Notes under the pieces: generated by a model
The model's database searches: none
Told to the model about the DNA's origin: nothing
Seen by the model: the letters and a program-made list of their open reading frames with translations, nothing else
In this document: piece after piece, positions 62,121-64,000 of the stretch
Position numbering within the stretch: the first letter of the stretch is position 1
Layout of the letters: each line of letters starts with the position of its first letter
DNA from: Ga0077527 sp964533495
GTDB taxonomy: Bacteria; Pseudomonadota; Gammaproteobacteria; Burkholderiales; SG8-41
DNA: 64,000 nucleotides
Direction of reading: 5' to 3'
Assembly (NCBI GenBank): GCA_964533495.1
Contig: CAZHJU010000009.1
Coordinates: 25,069 to 89,068, forward strand
Translations under genes and position numbers: made by a program

Positions 62121-63275
62121 TCAGGGCTGGACCAGCGTCAGCTTCTTGATGCCGATGGCGGCCGCCGCATCCACCAGATCCTTGCTCTGCCGGGTCAGGC
62201 TGTCGATGGCCTTCTGGATGCGCTGTCGGCCCGGCGCATCCCTGCCGCCGATGATTTCGCGGTCGAACGGCGCGCGGATGGCCTCGGTCGCCAGCACCGA
62301 CGCGCGAATCTGTTTCGTCACGCGCTCCGCCAGCGCCGCATTCTTGACCGCCACCAGGTCACGCAATGAAGCGCCCTGCAGCACGCTGCCATCGGCGCGG
62401 CGATAACGGCCCAGCCAGACGTTTTCGATGCCCAGCGCGTTGGTCACCGCGTCGCGGTGGGTGTTGTCGGAAAAACAGGAATGCTCGTCCTCCTGATCCT
62501 GGCTGTTCAGCGCCACCTCCAGCCGCTCGCCGGCCAGCTCGCCGCGCGACAGCGAACCGAGACCGACCAGCATCCTGCGCACCGATTCCAGGCCGCCGCG
62601 CTCGAAACGCGCGCGGTAATTGCTCTTGGCGCCCGGCGCCCAGGCCCGGACGAGATACGTCAGATCGTCGATCAGCAGCTCGGTGACCACGGTCAGGTAA
62701 CGGCGGCGGCGGTCGGCGTTGGGCGCCTTGCCGTCGACGAAATCCCCGAAGCTGCGGTTGCCGGGGCCGGTCTCCGACAGATCCTGCCCCCACAGCAGGA
62801 ACTCGATCGCGTGCCAGCCGGTCGCGACGTTTTCCTCACCGCCGCGCTCGTTCTGCGCGGCGAGGTTTTTCTTGCTGATGACGAACTTGCGGTTGTTGAT
62901 CAGCCCCGAGTCCGGCTTGCCCTGCACCGCGTCGACGTACGACTCGTCCATCGGCCACGCATTCAGCCGCCCCTCGGGCCCCTTGTCGTCGTCGATCGGG
63001 CCGCCGTAGAACCGGAACGCCTCGGTCTGCCCGTAATACTCGCGCGCGGCGAGCCAGGCCTTGCGCGCCGCCAGCAGCGTTTCCGCGGAAGGCGCGGCGG
63101 TGAATGCCGCGATCGTTTTCTGCAGCGCTTTCGCCCCCTGCAGGGCATCCTCGTAATTGGCGTGCACCAGCGCCGCATAATGCGTGGCGACCCCCTGCAC
63201 GGTGGGGGCGGGCGCGGTCTGGGCGGCGGCGGAACCGGCGGCGAACAAAGCAATGGCGAGGAGAAGATTCTTCAT
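62121..63275 (-). CDS. Imelysin-family periplasmic protein (IrpA-like)
   Basis: A 384-residue imelysin with a signal peptide ending GSAAAQ. It keeps the family motif GWHAIEFLLWGQDLSE (G-x-H-x-x-E), and shows FRFYGGPIDDDKGPEG and the paired repeats of the fold. The C-terminus ends in a helix with KDLVDAAAAIGIKKL. It is the first gene of the operon, 86 bp after a Fur-like box. IrpA/imelysins serve high-affinity iron acquisition. ATG at 63275 is preferred because a signal peptide follows at once. Confidence 0.92.
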   Translation of the reverse strand: MKNLLLAIALFAAGSAAAQTAPAPTVQGVATHYAALVHANYEDALQGAKALQKTIAAFTAAPSAETLLAARKAWLAAREYYGQTEAFRFYGGPIDDDKGPEGRLNAWPMDESYVDAVQGKPDSGLINNRKFVISKKNLAAQNERGGEENVATGWHAIEFLLWGQDLSETGPGNRSFGDFVDGKAPNADRRRRYLTVVTELLIDDLTYLVRAWAPGAKSNYRARFERGGLESVRRMLVGLGSLSRGELAGERLEVALNSQDQEDEHSCFSDNTHRDAVTNALGIENVWLGRYRRADGSVLQGASLRDLVAVKNAALAERVTKQIRASVLATEAIRAPFDREIIGGRDAPGRQRIQKAIDSLTRQSKDLVDAAAAIGIKKLTLVQP

Positions 63276-63360
63276 GGTCGGATCGGGATTGGCGTAATCG
63301 GAATCGGAGGGAATGCCCAGCGCCGCGGGCACGGCCCTTGGCCGCGAGGCAGTCGGCGAA

Positions 63361-63379
63361 AATGAGAATAATACTCATT
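63361..63379. promoter_or_regulatory. Putative Fur box of the imelysin operon
   Basis: AATGAGAATAATACTCATT is a 6-7-6 inverted repeat close to the Fur consensus (GATAATGATAATCATTATC), 86 bp upstream of the first imelysin ATG. Iron-dependent repression fits the gene content. Confidence 0.75.
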
Positions 63380-63433
63380 ATGGCCATACCAATCAAATCA
63401 ACTGGCTACAGCCGATATTGCAGGGGAATTATA

Positions 63434-63461
63434 TTTTTTTACTTTAAAATCAAATACTTAT
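63434..63461 (-). repeat. 28-bp AT-rich motif, weaker copy F
   Basis: On the minus strand it reads ATAAGTATTTGATTTTA, matching the first 17 bases of the consensus, then diverges. It lies upstream of the Fur-like box and in the direction of the imelysin operon. Confidence 0.4.
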
Positions 63462-63510
63462 AAATATCCCTGCCTCTTCACCTCCGACCGGATCCGAACT
63501 AGCGACATGC

Positions 63511-63542
63511 GTAAAAAAGGCCGCGATTGCGGCCTTTTTTAC
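63511..63542 (-). terminator. Intrinsic terminator of pntB
   Basis: AAAAAAGGCCGC and GCGGCCTTTTTT arms around GATT form a symmetrical strong hairpin with A/T tails, 95 bp after the pntB stop codon on the minus strand. It also insulates the divergent upstream region of the imelysin operon. Confidence 0.9.
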
Positions 63543-63636
63543 GGCTCCGGCGATTGATCGGATCACCGGCACTTCAATGAACAGCGATGAATTTCGATAC
63601 TCTTTCAGCCCGCGCCGGCGGCGCGGTCATCGGCCA

Positions 63637-64000
63637 TCAGGATTTCAACGCCGCCAGCACCTCGTCGAGCATCTTCTTGGCGTCGCCGAACAGCATCCGG
63701 TTGTTGTCCTTGTAGAACAGCGGATTGTCGACGCCCGCGTAACCCGAAGCCATGCTGCGCTTCATGACGATGGAAGTCTTCGCCTTCCATACTTCCAGCA
63801 CCGGCATGCCGGCGATGGGGCTCGCCGGATCATCCTGCGCCGCCGGATTCACGATGTCGTTGGCGCCGATGACCATCGCGACGTCGGTGTCCGGGAAATC
63901 CTCGTTCAATTCGTCCATCTCGAGCACGATGTCGTACGGCACCTTGGCCTCGGCCAGCAGCACGTTCATGTGGCCCGGCATGCGCCCGGCCACCGGGTGG
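63637..64000 (-). CDS. pntB: NAD(P) transhydrogenase subunit beta, C-terminal part (gene runs beyond window)
   Basis: The last ~120 residues of the NADP-binding domain III. VAGRMPGHMNVLLAEAKVPY, DTDVAMVIGANDIVNPAA and SMASGYAGVDNPLFYKDNN are signatures of PntB. The membrane-bound enzyme couples proton import to hydride transfer from NADH to NADP. The 5' part lies beyond the right edge. The gene stands before a strong terminator. Confidence 0.97.
   Translation of the reverse strand, partial: HPVAGRMPGHMNVLLAEAKVPYDIVLEMDELNEDFPDTDVAMVIGANDIVNPAAQDDPASPIAGMPVLEVWKAKTSIVMKRSMASGYAGVDNPLFYKDNNRMLFGDAKKMLDEVLAALKS

Overview
The window looks like the chromosome of a GC-rich betaproteobacterium, probably of the order Burkholderiales. 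The grounds are six tripartite-tricarboxylate (Bug/TctC) binding proteins, a tandem glycine riboswitch on a D-amino-acid dehydrogenase, the oxygen-independent ubiquinone genes ubiU, ubiV and ubiT, and a Neisseria-like type II-C Cas9 fragment. Two genes are readable only if an in-frame UGA is decoded as selenocysteine, so the organism probably has a selenocysteine pathway. The window itself contains no sel genes, and I see no rRNA or tRNA genes.

Layout. 1-6 kb: dadA with its riboswitch, then a metallophosphoesterase/DUF3604/Bug set with a divergent LysR regulator. 7-21 kb: degradative genes in one direction (enolase-superfamily enzyme, hydrolase, GST, CoA ligase, nitronate monooxygenase, enoyl-CoA hydratase, acyl-CoA synthetase, DUF35/thiolase pair) with Bug proteins between them. 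This looks like uptake and CoA-dependent breakdown of organic acids. 21-31 kb: ABC-F, M48 protease, methyltransferase, DUF2189, a Bug/flavoprotein pair, a TauD-type dioxygenase and an AbiH defence gene. 32-34 kb: a UGSC-family selenoprotein and its probable partner. 34-38 kb: ubiU-ubiV-trhA-ubiT. 37.5-40.4 kb: a two-gene Bug/enolase-superfamily segment, more AT-rich than its surroundings, bracketed by two copies of the 3' end of a 3-hydroxybutyrate dehydrogenase gene. 41-54 kb: a selenocysteine peroxiredoxin, transporters, a GTPase, a GntR-TauD pair, and housekeeping genes (queG, tsaE, amiC). 54.5-57 kb: the CRISPR locus. 57-58.5 kb: ahpD-ahpC. 58.5-63.4 kb: an imelysin/di-haem/imelysin/DUF1513 operon behind a Fur-like box. 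63.6 kb to the edge: the end of pntB.

The most unusual region is the CRISPR locus. A type II-C cas9 keeps only its first half (RuvC-I, bridge helix, REC) and runs directly into the first repeat of a ten-repeat array. The array repeats are otherwise identical. An apparently intact tracrRNA, with its own promoter and a UUCG terminator, lies divergently upstream. The second half of cas9 and all of cas1 and cas2 are missing. The locus is either a recent internal deletion or a retained nuclease-less RNA-binding remnant.

Other signals: both candidate selenoprotein genes have a bacterial SECIS-like hairpin at the right distance after UGA. A 28-bp AT-rich intergenic motif recurs five or six times. 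Two loci share the same composite intergenic module. Two genes (thiolase and bdhA) have a nearby duplicate of their own 3' end.
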